64,000 nt of DNA from Eubacteriales bacterium (GCA_030536515.1 JAUNPV010000004.1:78173-142172), one strand, 5' to 3'. Positions 52,217-60,299 are shown, counted from the stretch's first letter. Numbers and translations are program-made. Notes: a model not told the origin generated them from the sequence alone.

Positions 52217-52877
52217 CTACCGGACCTTCCGGCTGAACAAATTAAGCGACCCGGAATTCTCCCATTTAAAGCTGCTCGGCGGCTGGATTGTGTATTTTCT
52301 CTTCTATTTTCTGACAGAAAATCTCATCCCGGCGGAGCGCTGCACCCCCATGCACTGCATTTTTGACGATATGATTCCCTTCCGGGAGGAATTTGTGGTG
52401 TTCTACGTGGGGTGGTATGTGCTGATTGTGGTCTCGCTGCTGTATTTCATGCTGTACAACGTGGAGGGCTTCCGGAACCTGTGCATCTACATTATGATTA
52501 CCCAGGCGGTGGCCATGACCATGTACATTCTCTTCCCCACCCGCCAGGACCTGCGGCCGGAGGTGTTCCCCCGGGAGAATTTCTTCACCTGGGTGGTGAG
52601 CATCCTCTACGCCTTCGACACCAGCACCGGCGTGTGCCCGTCGCTGCACGTGGCCTATTCCCTGGGCATCGGGTCGGTGTTTCTGAAGGAGAAGTCCGTA
52701 GGCGTTTTCTGGAAGGCCCTGATTGTGTTTCTGGTCATTATGATTTCCCTGTCCACCGCCTTCATCAAGCAGCACTCCGTGGTGGACATCTTCGCCGCTC
52801 TGGCCCTGGGCGTACTGGCGGAGGCGCTGGTGTACGGGAAGTATTGGGGTAAAAAGCTCCGTGCTATCCGCACCTGA
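52197..52877 (+). CDS. PAP2-superfamily membrane phosphatase
   Basis: The 226-residue protein has six membrane helices and the two C-terminal PAP2 motifs CPSLHVAYS and STAFIKQHSVVDIFAAL. It probably dephosphorylates a lipid or isoprenoid phosphate. It starts 20 bp inside the acyltransferase gene, which suggests a shared lipid pathway (inference). Confidence 0.88.
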   Translation: MKKPVVDYRTFRLNKLSDPEFSHLKLLGGWIVYFLFYFLTENLIPAERCTPMHCIFDDMIPFREEFVVFYVGWYVLIVVSLLYFMLYNVEGFRNLCIYIMITQAVAMTMYILFPTRQDLRPEVFPRENFFTWVVSILYAFDTSTGVCPSLHVAYSLGIGSVFLKEKSVGVFWKALIVFLVIMISLSTAFIKQHSVVDIFAALALGVLAEALVYGKYWGKKLRAIRT

Positions 52878-52914
52878 CCGCCCTTTCCCGACGCAGCAGC
52901 CCGTAACTACAGAT

Positions 52915-52957
52915 TGTCATTGCGAGCCAGTGCGTACACTGGCGTGGCAATCCGTAT
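52915..52957. repeat. TGTCATTGCGAA-family element, left half only
   Basis: It reads TGTCATTGCGAGCCAGTG, a loop, CACTGGCGTGGCAATCCG; the right terminal repeat is absent. Confidence 0.75.
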
Positions 52958-53064
52958 TCCCCCCTCTGCCCCCTCCCGGCGACGCACCCCAATACCTTCC
53001 CCCGGGGGCTGCGCAGCCGTTGCCGCTTTAGCGGCTTACGGATGCGGCGTCCCCCTTGCGGGGA

Positions 53065-53142
53065 GAAGGTATTCGCCCTATGGGAGCGCTCTGTAGGGGA
53101 GGGTCACTGACCCTCCCGTCGGCCCCCGGCGAGGGGGCCGCA
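53065..53142 (+). repeat. 78-bp direct repeat, copy A
   Basis: Starts GAAGGTATTCGCCCTATGGG and contains the hairpins GGGAGGGTCACTGACCCTCCC and GGCCCCCGGCGAGGGGGCC. Copy B (53275-53352) differs at one base. Confidence 0.85.
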
Positions 53143-53274
53143 AGCGGCTTTCCTTATTGGAAAGCCGCTTCAGTATCGTTTAGCATTCAACAGGCACGAA
53201 TGTTTCCGACATTCTGCCTTGCCGCCCGCATTCCTCATCCGTCACGCCTACGGCGTGCCACCTTCCCCCCGGGG

Positions 53275-53352
53275 GAAGGTATTCGCCCTATGGGACCGCT
53301 CTGTAGGGGAGGGTCACTGACCCTCCCGTCGGCCCCCGGCGAGGGGGCCGCA
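53275..53352 (+). repeat. 78-bp direct repeat, copy B
   Basis: Same as copy A except one base (GACCGCT for GAGCGCT). The copies are 210 bp apart in the same orientation. Confidence 0.85.
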
Positions 53353-53377
53353 GGTTTCCTTGTGTGCTTATAACAGC

Positions 53378-53405
53378 AAAATGGCAGGCCTTCGGCCTGC
53401 CATTT
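53378..53405. terminator. Terminator of yajC
   Basis: ATGGCAGGCC pairs with GGCCTGCCAT around a TTCG-type loop, with a T run on the minus strand after yajC. Confidence 0.8.
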
Positions 53406-53409
53406 CATA

Positions 53410-53787
53410 TTAGTTCTTCTCAGCCTTCTTGGCGGCCTTGGCCTTTGCCTTGGCTTCCTGGGCCTTCTTGGCCTGGGCCTTGGCGGCCTCGGCGGCGGTC
53501 TCGTTGGAGGAGATGGCCCACTTTTCCAGCTCGATGCGGACCTGGTCAGCGCCGGTCTCGATGACGATGCGGTTGTCCTTCACATTCACAACCGTGCCGC
53601 AGATGCCGCCGATGGTGATAATCCGGTCGCCGGTCTTCACGGCGGAGCGCATCTGCTCGGCTTCCTTCTTGCGCTTGTTCTCGGGGCGGATCAGCATGAA
53701 GTAGAAAATGGCAATCATCAGCACCATCATCACGAGGGTGCTGGCCATGCCGCCTGCGGGTGCGGTGGTGGTCAGATAATTCAGCAT
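53410..53787 (-). CDS. yajC: Preprotein translocase subunit YajC
   Basis: YajC is an accessory membrane protein of the SecDF translocon. The 125-residue protein has one membrane helix (about 15-35: TLVMMVLMIAIFYFMLIRP), the family ENKRKKEAEQMRSAVKTGDRIITIGGICGTV segment and an unusually long Ala/Lys-rich tail. It lies downstream of tgt and queA, the common queA-tgt-yajC order, with one insertion. Confidence 0.93.
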   Translation of the reverse strand: MLNYLTTTAPAGGMASTLVMMVLMIAIFYFMLIRPENKRKKEAEQMRSAVKTGDRIITIGGICGTVVNVKDNRIVIETGADQVRIELEKWAISSNETAAEAAKAQAKKAQEAKAKAKAAKKAEKN

Positions 53788-53927
53788 TGGATAAAAACTC
53801 CTTTGTGTGTAATATGTTATTTATTATAGCATTGTTTGCAAAAATTGCAAGGAAAATCTTTGACGGCACAAATCGTTTCCGGCGGTGCACCCAATACCTT
53901 CCCCCGGGGGTGCAATGACTGGGTTTC

Positions 53928-55058
53928 TTAAATTCTCCGGGACAGCTTTTCGGAATATTCCCTGCGGAAATCGCCGAAAGTGCCCTCGTCCAGGGCGGTT
54001 CGGATGCGCTCCATGAGTTTGTTGTAGAAATACAGGTTGTGCATGACGCACAGGCGCATGGCCAGCATTTCCTCCGCCACGAACAGGTGGCGGATATAGG
54101 CCTTGGTGTACCGGCGGCAGACGGGGCAGTCGCAGTGGGGGTCGATGGGGCTTTCGTCCAGCTGGTATTTGGCGTTTTTCAGGTTGATGGCCCCCTCCCA
54201 GGTAAAAAGCCGGGCGTGGCGGGCGTTCCGGGCGGGCATGACGCAGTCGAAGAAATCAACGCCTCTCGCCACCGCCTCGATGATGTTGGAGGGGGTGCCC
54301 ACGCCCATGAGATACCGGGTCTTTTCGGCGGGCATATGGGGCTCCACGGCCTCGATGATGTCGTACATCTCCTGGGCGGTCTCCCCCACCGCCAGGCCGC
54401 CGATGGCGTAGCCGGGCAGGTCCAGGTCGGCGATGCGCTTCATATGGTCCACCCGGATATCGGCGTAGGTGCCGCCCTGGTTGATGCCCCAGAGCATCTG
54501 GCGGGGGTTGACGGTGTCGGGCAGGCTGTTCAAGCGGGCGTTTTCCGCCTTGCACCGGACCAGCCAGCGGTAGGTCCGGTCCACGCTTTTTTGGACATAG
54601 TCCCGGGGGGCGGGGTTTTCGATGCACTCGTCAAAGGCCATGCAGATGTCGCTGCCCAGGTTGGACTGAATCTGCATACTCTCCTCGGGACCCATGAAAA
54701 TCTTGCGGCCGTCGATGTGGGAGGAGAAATAGACGCCCTCCTCCTTGATGCGCCGGAGGGAGGCCAGGGAAAACACCTGGAATCCGCCGGAATCCGTGAG
54801 AATGGGGCCGTCCCAGGTCATAAATTTGTGCAGGCCCCCCAGCTGGCGGACCACCTTGTCTGTGGGCCGCAGGTGCAGGTGGTAGGTGTTGCTCAGCTCC
54901 ACCTGGCAGCCGATGCTGCGCAGGTCCTCGGCGCTGAGAGCGCCCTTGATGGCCCCCTGGGTGCCCACGTTCATAAAGACAGGGGTCTGGACCACGCCAT
55001 GGGTGCAGGTAAATTCACCACGGCGGGCCTTGCCCTCGGTTTTTTTCAGTTCAAACAT
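53928..55058 (-). CDS. tgt: Queuine tRNA-ribosyltransferase
   Basis: It exchanges guanine 34 for the queuosine base precursor in GUN-anticodon tRNAs. The 376-residue TIM-barrel protein has GFQVFSL, LTDSGG, GINQGG, GGLAVGE, RYLMGVG and the zinc site CDCPVCRRYTKAYIRHL. The ATG follows GAAGGAGCAAAACT; the longer frame crosses a repeat element. It acts with QueA, encoded upstream on the same strand. Confidence 0.97.
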   Translation of the reverse strand: MFELKKTEGKARRGEFTCTHGVVQTPVFMNVGTQGAIKGALSAEDLRSIGCQVELSNTYHLHLRPTDKVVRQLGGLHKFMTWDGPILTDSGGFQVFSLASLRRIKEEGVYFSSHIDGRKIFMGPEESMQIQSNLGSDICMAFDECIENPAPRDYVQKSVDRTYRWLVRCKAENARLNSLPDTVNPRQMLWGINQGGTYADIRVDHMKRIADLDLPGYAIGGLAVGETAQEMYDIIEAVEPHMPAEKTRYLMGVGTPSNIIEAVARGVDFFDCVMPARNARHARLFTWEGAINLKNAKYQLDESPIDPHCDCPVCRRYTKAYIRHLFVAEEMLAMRLCVMHNLYFYNKLMERIRTALDEGTFGDFRREYSEKLSRRI

Positions 55059-55082
55059 AGTTTTGCTCCTTCGTGAGATTAC

Positions 55083-55215
55083 TGTCATTGCGAAACCAGT
55101 GCCGCAGCACTGGTTGTGGCAATCCGCTCCCCTGTGATGCTTCGCATTATGCGGTGCATTTCTCCGCATGGAGAACGGATTGCCACACCAGCGTGCGCGC
55201 TGGTTCGCAATGACA
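55083..55215. repeat. TGTCATTGCGAA-family palindromic element, full copy (133 bp)
   Basis: Opens TGTCATTGCGAA and closes TTCGCAATGACA, with CCAGTGC..GCACTGG and GGCAATCCG inside. It lies directly upstream of tgt, within the transcript if tgt is cotranscribed with queA. Confidence 0.85.
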
Positions 55216-55238
55216 TGGTATTTTCCAGTCTTTGCTGC

Positions 55239-56342
55239 TTATTTTTCCAGATAATAGCTTTTCGAATCGCACACGCCCACGTCGGGGCAGCGGAAGCCCT
55301 TGTGGACAGTGCCCTCGTAGGTGAAGCCGAGCTTTTCCAGCATGGCAAGGGAGGCGGTGTTGTGGGCCACCGCTGCTGCGGTAACCAGCGCAACCTCCGT
55401 CTGTTCAAACAGATAGGAAACGGCCTTTTTCACCGCTTCGGTGGCGTAGCCCCGGCGGTAGTAGGCGGGGCTGACGCAGTAGCCCAGCTCCACCGTCTCC
55501 ACCGCACGGTCACTGCGGTATTGCAGATTCAGGGTACCGATGACCCGCTTGTCCGCCTTGTGCCAGAGCATGAACCGGGCCTTCTGGCCCTTCATTTTTT
55601 CCATCAGCTGCCAGTATTCCCAGTTCTTTTCGGGGAACGGCTCGTAGCCGCCGTCCAGATAGCAGCTTTCCCGGTCGGAGAGAAAAACGAAGCAGTCGTC
55701 GCCGTCCCGGTCCTCAAAATTCCGAAGGATCAGCCGGTCGGTCTCCATGATGACCCCTTCCAGCCGCTTTTCCAGGCCGTTCAGCGCTGTCCGGCGGGGG
55801 GCGAATTTGATGTACAGCTTGGTGTCCTCCTCGGTCCCGTACCGGGTCTCGTGGAGAATGTCCTTCAGATAGCGGAAGCCGCATTTTTCGATGACCCGGC
55901 GGGACTGGCCGTTCCGGACGAAGTGGGCGCAGGTCAGATAATCATAGTGAAGCACCCCAAAGCAGTGGTCCATGACGGCCCTCACCGCCTCGGGCATCAG
56001 CCCCCGGCCCCACCAGGCCCTGCCCAGCACGTAGCCCAGCTCCCGGCCAAGCAGCTCCTGAGGAACCTCGGGACGCCCGTCCCCCTCCTCAATGCCCAGG
56101 GAGCCCACAACCCGGCCGGTTTCCTTCAGCTCCAAAGCCAGCACCTTTTTCTCCCGGATGAACATATCCAGAATCATTTTGGACTTTTCCAAATTCTCAT
56201 GGGGCATCCACCCCGCCATCTGCCCCACGCCGTCCACGCTGGCGTAGGCAAACAGGTCCTGCAAATCATCCTCCCGCCAGGGCCGGAGAATCAGCCGGGG
56301 CGTTTCGATACGGATGTTGGTCACATCAATGGGGGCAATCAT
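55239..56342 (-). CDS. Double GNAT acetyltransferase (two RimJ/RimL-type domains)
   Basis: The 367-residue protein is two similar GNAT domains in one chain. The first (about 10-180) has RLILRPWREDDLQDLF, GYVLGRAWWGRGLMPEAV and CGFRYLKD. The second (about 198-367) has DRLILRNFEDRDGDD, GYCVSPAYYRRGYATEAV and LGFTYEGTV. Each keeps the acetyl-CoA-binding loop. No stop or ribosome site separates them. Substrates are unknown. Confidence 0.9.
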   Translation of the reverse strand: MIAPIDVTNIRIETPRLILRPWREDDLQDLFAYASVDGVGQMAGWMPHENLEKSKMILDMFIREKKVLALELKETGRVVGSLGIEEGDGRPEVPQELLGRELGYVLGRAWWGRGLMPEAVRAVMDHCFGVLHYDYLTCAHFVRNGQSRRVIEKCGFRYLKDILHETRYGTEEDTKLYIKFAPRRTALNGLEKRLEGVIMETDRLILRNFEDRDGDDCFVFLSDRESCYLDGGYEPFPEKNWEYWQLMEKMKGQKARFMLWHKADKRVIGTLNLQYRSDRAVETVELGYCVSPAYYRRGYATEAVKKAVSYLFEQTEVALVTAAAVAHNTASLAMLEKLGFTYEGTVHKGFRCPDVGVCDSKSYYLEK

Positions 56343-56362
56343 TCAGTTTTCTCCTTTTTCAC

Positions 56363-56434
56363 TGTAGGGCGGCCAGACCTCTGGCCGCCATCGGCGTATG
56401 CCGCTGTATATTCAACACGTCAGGCCGCCCTACG
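56363..56434. repeat. GTAGGG/CCCTAC-ended palindromic element
   Basis: Starts TGTAGGGCGGCC and ends GGCCGCCCTACGG, with an internal GGCCAGACCTCTGGCC hairpin. It lies between queA and the double-GNAT gene. Confidence 0.75.
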
Positions 56435-56442
56435 GGTGCTAT

Positions 56443-57465
56443 CTATATAATGCACATGGCATCCCCAAAGGAGAAGAAGCGGTAGCGTTCCTTTACGGCC
56501 TCTTGGTAGGCGTTCAGCACGTGCTCCCGGCCTGCGAAGGCGGAGACCAGCATCACCAGGGTGCTTTCGGGGAGGTGGAAGTTGGTGATGAGGCCCTCCA
56601 TGGCCTTGAACCGGTAGCCGGGGTAGATGAAAATGTCCGTCCATTTGGACTTTGCCTTGAAGGTGCCGTCGTCATTTACCAGGGATTCCAGGGTCCGGCA
56701 GGAGGTGGTGCCCACGCAGATGATGCGGCCCCCCTGGGCCTTGGTCTGGTTGAGAATCTCGGCGGTCTCGGCGGAAATCATGCACAGCTCACTGTGCATA
56801 TGATGGTCCAGCACCTCCTCGGCCTTCACCGGTCGGAAGGTCCCCAGGCCCACATGGAGGGTGACGAAGGCGGTTTTCACGCCCTTTTCCCGGATTTTTT
56901 CCAGCAGCTCCCTGGTGAAATGCAGACCGGCAGTGGGAGCGGCGGCGGAGCCCACCTCCCGGGAGTAGACGGTCTGGTAGCGCTCCTGGTCAGCAAGCTC
57001 TGCCTTGATGTAGGGGGGCAGGGGCATTTTGCCCAGGCGCTCCAGCACCTCCAGGAAAATGCCCTCATAGTGAAATTCCACCACCCGGTTGCCGTCCTCC
57101 TGGACGGAGCGGACGGTGGCGGTCAGCTCCCCGTCGCCGAAGATGACCTGGCTGCCCGGCTGCATCTTCCGGCCGGGCTTGCACAGGCACTCCCAGCACT
57201 TGCCGCCCAGGTCCCGCAGCAGCAGCACCTCCACAGCCCCGCCGGTGGGCCGGTGGCCCAGCAGCCGGGCAGGCAGCACCCGGGAGTCGTTCATCACCAG
57301 GCAGTCCCCGGGGTTCAGGTAATCCAGAATGTCGTAAAAGTGCTTATGGGTCACCTGGCCGCTCACCCGGTCCAGCACCATCAGCCGGGAGGCATCCCGC
57401 TGCTGCAAGGGTGTCTGGGCAATCAGCTCCTCGGGAAGGTCGTAGTAAAAATCATGGGTTTTCAT
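56443..57465 (-). CDS. queA: S-adenosylmethionine:tRNA ribosyltransferase-isomerase
   Basis: QueA adds the ribosyl moiety of SAM to preQ1 in tRNA to make epoxyqueuosine. The 340-residue protein has [61 protein letters not shown] and [16 protein letters not shown]. The ATG follows GAGGAATTCC. It shares the queuosine pathway with tgt downstream. Confidence 0.97.
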   Translation of the reverse strand: MKTHDFYYDLPEELIAQTPLQQRDASRLMVLDRVSGQVTHKHFYDILDYLNPGDCLVMNDSRVLPARLLGHRPTGGAVEVLLLRDLGGKCWECLCKPGRKMQPGSQVIFGDGELTATVRSVQEDGNRVVEFHYEGIFLEVLERLGKMPLPPYIKAELADQERYQTVYSREVGSAAAPTAGLHFTRELLEKIREKGVKTAFVTLHVGLGTFRPVKAEEVLDHHMHSELCMISAETAEILNQTKAQGGRIICVGTTSCRTLESLVNDDGTFKAKSKWTDIFIYPGYRFKAMEGLITNFHLPESTLVMLVSAFAGREHVLNAYQEAVKERYRFFSFGDAMCII

Positions 57466-57501
57466 GGAATTCCTCTTTTCGTAAATGGACATATTTTTAC
57501 T

Positions 57502-57530
57502 ATTATAACGTAGAAGGTAGAATTTTGCAA
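57502..57530 (-). promoter_or_regulatory. Sigma-A-type promoter for queA
   Basis: On the minus strand TTGCAA and TATAAT have a 17-bp spacer, about 35 bp upstream of the queA start. Confidence 0.75.
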
Positions 57531-57554
57531 CAGAGAAATTAGGCGCTTACACAC

Positions 57555-57663
57555 CCGTAGGGAACGGATTCATCCGTTCCATCGGCCCCCGGGGAGGGGG
57601 CCGCTTTGATTGCCGGACAATGGCGGCTTCGCCGCTCGGAACGGATAAATCCGTTCCCTACGG
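57555..57663. repeat. GTAGGG/CCCTAC-ended palindromic element, full copy (109 bp)
   Basis: Starts CCGTAGGGAACGGATTCATC and ends GGATAAATCCGTTCCCTACGG, with GGCCCCCGGGGAGGGGGCC inside. It fills the divergent gap between queA and dapA and matches the half copy at 27247. Confidence 0.85.
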
Positions 57664-57701
57664 CGCTCTTCCTGCATAGACTGGCGTGGAGGTATCTGCT
57701 T

Positions 57702-58580
57702 ATGGAACAATCTTTGTTTACAGGCGTCTGCACGGCGCTCGTCACCCCGTTTTTGGACGGGAAAATCAATTACCCCATGCTGGAGCGGCTGCTGGCCAGG
57801 CAGGTGGAGGCGGGAATCCCGGCGGTGGTGGTCTCCGGGACCACCGGGGAGGCTCCTACCCTGTCGGACTGCGAGAAGCTGGAAATGGTCCGCCGGGCCA
57901 AGGAATTTGTGGGACAGGACTGCCTGATTCTGGCGGGGACCGGCTCCAACTGCACCGAGCACGCCGTGGCCCTGAGCCGGGCGGCCCAGGAAATGGGGGC
58001 CGACGGGCTGCTGGTGGTGAGTCCATACTACAACAAGGCCACGGAGGAGGGGCTGATTGCCCACTACAGCGCCATTGCCGGGGCGGTCCGGCTGCCGGTG
58101 GTGCTGTACAACGTGCCCTCCCGGACGGGGGTGGACATGAGCGTGGAGGTCCTGCGCTGCCTTGCCCGGCTGCCCAACGTGGCGGGGGTCAAGGAGGCCT
58201 CCACCGACATTCTGAAAATCGCCAAAATCCGAGCTGCCTGTCCCCCTGATTTCAGCATCTGGAGCGGCAATGACGACCGGATTGCTCCGGTGATGTCCCT
58301 GGGCGGGGCGGGGGCCGTGTCGGTGGTGTCCAATCTGCTGCCGGTGGAGACCCTGGCCCTGACGGAGGCGGCCCTGGACGGGGACTTCGACACCGCCGCC
58401 CACATCCAGCTGCGGCTGCTGCCGCTGATTGAGGCGCTGTTCCGGGAGGTCAACCCCATTCCCGTCAAGGCCGCCATGAAGTGGCTGGGCTACGACTGCG
58501 GCCCCTGCCGCCTGCCCCTGACGGCTCTGACAAGCGAAAATGGGGCGAGGCTTAAAAAAGAGTTGTCGAATTGGGAATAA
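57702..58580 (+). CDS. dapA: 4-hydroxy-tetrahydrodipicolinate synthase
   Basis: It condenses pyruvate and aspartate semialdehyde at the start of the diaminopimelate/lysine branch, which also feeds dipicolinate for spores. The 292-residue TIM barrel has VVSGTTGEAPTLSDCE, GTGSNCT, SPYYNKATEEGLIAHY, LYNVPSRTGVDM and the Schiff-base Lys in VAGVKEAS. GGAGGT lies 8 bp before the ATG. Confidence 0.95.
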   Translation: MEQSLFTGVCTALVTPFLDGKINYPMLERLLARQVEAGIPAVVVSGTTGEAPTLSDCEKLEMVRRAKEFVGQDCLILAGTGSNCTEHAVALSRAAQEMGADGLLVVSPYYNKATEEGLIAHYSAIAGAVRLPVVLYNVPSRTGVDMSVEVLRCLARLPNVAGVKEASTDILKIAKIRAACPPDFSIWSGNDDRIAPVMSLGGAGAVSVVSNLLPVETLALTEAALDGDFDTAAHIQLRLLPLIEALFREVNPIPVKAAMKWLGYDCGPCRLPLTALTSENGARLKKELSNWE

Positions 58581-58666
58581 TATGATAGAATAACAAAAAT
58601 TTGCACGCCAAGGCACCCCTTGCCGGGGGCGTGGCCATGCAAACCATTTTACGGAGGAATTTACTT

Positions 58667-59914
58667 ATGAAATATGTCATCATCGGCGCCGGGTCCCGGG
58701 GCTCCATCTACGGAAGCTGGGCCCACAAAAACGGCGTGGAAATTGCCGCTGTGGCGGACATCCGCCCGGACCGCCTGGCCGATGCCGGGGCGAAGTGGAA
58801 CGTGCCCGAAAGCCGTCAGTTCACCGACGTCCGGGACCTGTTCGCCCTGGGCAAAATTGCCGACGCCGCCATCATTGCCACCATGGACCGGGACCACTTT
58901 GGCCACGTCATGGCCGCCCTGGACTGCGGCTACGACATTCTGCTGGAAAAGCCCATCTCCCCGGACCCCCGGGAGTGCATCGCCATTGAGGAAAAGGCCA
59001 ACGCCCTGGGCCGCAAGATTACCGTCTGCCACGTGCTGCGCTACACCAACTTCTTTACCAGCCTGAAATCCATCCTGGATTCCGGGGAGCTGGGCAAAGT
59101 GGTTGCCATCAAGCACGCCGAGAACATCGGCAATTTCCACATGGCCCACTCCTTCGTCCGGGGCAACTGGCGCAACGACAAGCTGTCCAGCCCCATCATC
59201 ATGCAGAAAAGCTGCCACGACCTGGACATTCTGCTGTGGCTCACCGGCTCCCACTGCACCCGGGTGGCTGCCTTCGGCTCCTTAAGCTACTTCAAGGAAA
59301 GCAACGCCCCCGCCGGGTCCACCGACCGGTGCGTTACCTGCCCGGTGGCAGAGGGGTGCCGCTATGAGGGCCGGAAGGCCTACCTGCCCGGCCTAGGCGG
59401 CTGGCCCACCGACGTGGTGTGCCTGGAGCAGACCGAGGAGGCTCTGATGGAGGCCCTGAAAACCGGCCCCTACGGCCGCTGCGTCTACCGGTGCGACAAC
59501 AACGTCTGCGACCACATGAGCGTCATTATGGAGTTTGAAAACGGCGTCACCGCCACCTTCTCCCTGACGGCCCAGACCTCCGCCTGCCACCGGAGCATCC
59601 ACATCATGTGCGAGGACGGCGAGATTGAGGCCGACGACGGCCAGCGCCAGATTGTGGTCCGCAGGCACGTTTCCAGCCAGAGCGACAGCTTCCAGGAGCG
59701 CATCGTCAACGTCCGCACCAACGGCTCCGGCCACGGCGGCGGCGACGCCGGCATCATGGAGGACTTCTCCGCCAGCCTGACCGCCGGCACAGGCGATTCC
59801 CGCAGCTCCATCACCAAGAGCGTAGAAAGCCACCTGATGGCCTGCGCCATCGAGGAGGCACGGCTGACCGGCAAGGTAATCACCCTGGAAGCGTACCGAA
59901 ACAGCTTAAAATAA
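58667..59914 (+). CDS. Gfo/Idh/MocA-family oxidoreductase with Cys-rich insert
   Basis: The 415-residue NAD(P)-dependent oxidoreductase has the Rossmann loop VIIGAGSRGSIYGSWA, EKPISPDPRECIAIEE and the substrate-binding HVLRYTNFFTSLKSIL segment. Between about 222 and 295 an insert carries CVTCPVAEGC and CDNNVCDHM, a cysteine pattern that could bind a metal. The substrate is probably a sugar or inositol derivative. GGAGGAATTTACTT precedes the ATG. Confidence 0.88.
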   Translation: MKYVIIGAGSRGSIYGSWAHKNGVEIAAVADIRPDRLADAGAKWNVPESRQFTDVRDLFALGKIADAAIIATMDRDHFGHVMAALDCGYDILLEKPISPDPRECIAIEEKANALGRKITVCHVLRYTNFFTSLKSILDSGELGKVVAIKHAENIGNFHMAHSFVRGNWRNDKLSSPIIMQKSCHDLDILLWLTGSHCTRVAAFGSLSYFKESNAPAGSTDRCVTCPVAEGCRYEGRKAYLPGLGGWPTDVVCLEQTEEALMEALKTGPYGRCVYRCDNNVCDHMSVIMEFENGVTATFSLTAQTSACHRSIHIMCEDGEIEADDGQRQIVVRRHVSSQSDSFQERIVNVRTNGSGHGGGDAGIMEDFSASLTAGTGDSRSSITKSVESHLMACAIEEARLTGKVITLEAYRNSLK

Positions 59915-59920
59915 AGCAGC

Positions 59921-59949
59921 TGTAGGGCGGCCTGCCCCCAGGCCGCCAC
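59921..59949. repeat. GTAGGG-type short palindrome
   Basis: TGTAGGGCGGCCTGCCCCCAGGCCGCC resembles one end of the element at 56363. Confidence 0.55.
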
Positions 59950-59995
59950 GTTTGCGCCCCAGGCGCAAGCCGGTTCCCTTACTGAATTGTATCTG

Positions 59996-60023
59996 TAAAA
60001 AAGCCGCCCGGGTGGGCGGCTTT
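59996..60023. terminator. Terminator hairpin, left copy beside repeat copy 3
   Basis: AAAGCCGCCCGGGTGGGCGG followed by CTTT lies directly before the CAG end of the repeat. An identical 24-bp copy follows the repeat at 60272. Confidence 0.85.
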
Positions 60024-60271
60024 CAGTCTGTCGAAAAACCCCTTCGGGGCTTTCCGACAGAAGGGATGCAGCCTGCTGCGTGCATAATTTGTACGCCTAT
60101 GGCGTACAAATTCCACACTTGCAGTCTGAGATGTATTTTCGTCCAGGTACAGAAGGTGAATTGCCCCGAAGGGGCAAGAGAGGCCACCCTGGGGTGCGCC
60201 CTGGACGAAAATGATTTAGAATTTATTTGCCGCTGCGGCGGCAAACTCTGCGAGGCTTTCTCGACGCCCTG
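60024..60271. repeat. Four-hairpin repeat, copy 3, long form (248 bp)
   Basis: Same ends and hairpins as copies 1 and 2, but with 45 extra bases in the centre, where TTTTCGTCCAGG and CCTGGACGAAAAT now form a perfect inverted repeat around another hairpin (TTGCCCCGAAGGGGCAA). It splits a terminator between convergent genes. Confidence 0.9.
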
Positions 60272-60299
60272 AAAGCCGCCCGGGTGGGCGGCTTTTTTA
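60272..60299. terminator. Terminator hairpin, right copy beside repeat copy 3
   Basis: AAAGCCGCCCGGGTGGGCGG followed by CTTTTTTA. Joined to the left copy without the repeat it would give one bidirectional terminator for the flanking convergent genes. Confidence 0.88.

Larger units (their letters stand above)
52878..53377. other. Geneless repeat-rich gap
   Basis: No gene is visible. The gap contains a TGTCATTGCGAA half element, several GC hairpins, AAGCGGCTTTCC/GGAAAGCCGCTT (about 53141-53170) and two 78-bp direct repeats. Confidence 0.7.

Noticed and set aside
53065-53352. Possible CRISPR array
   Set aside because: Only two 78-bp repeats with internal palindromes and a 132-bp gap; no series of uniform spacers and no cas genes.
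58595-58660. Riboswitch before the oxidoreductase gene
   Set aside because: Only a short GC hairpin is visible between dapA and the gene; no known aptamer pattern and no terminator.
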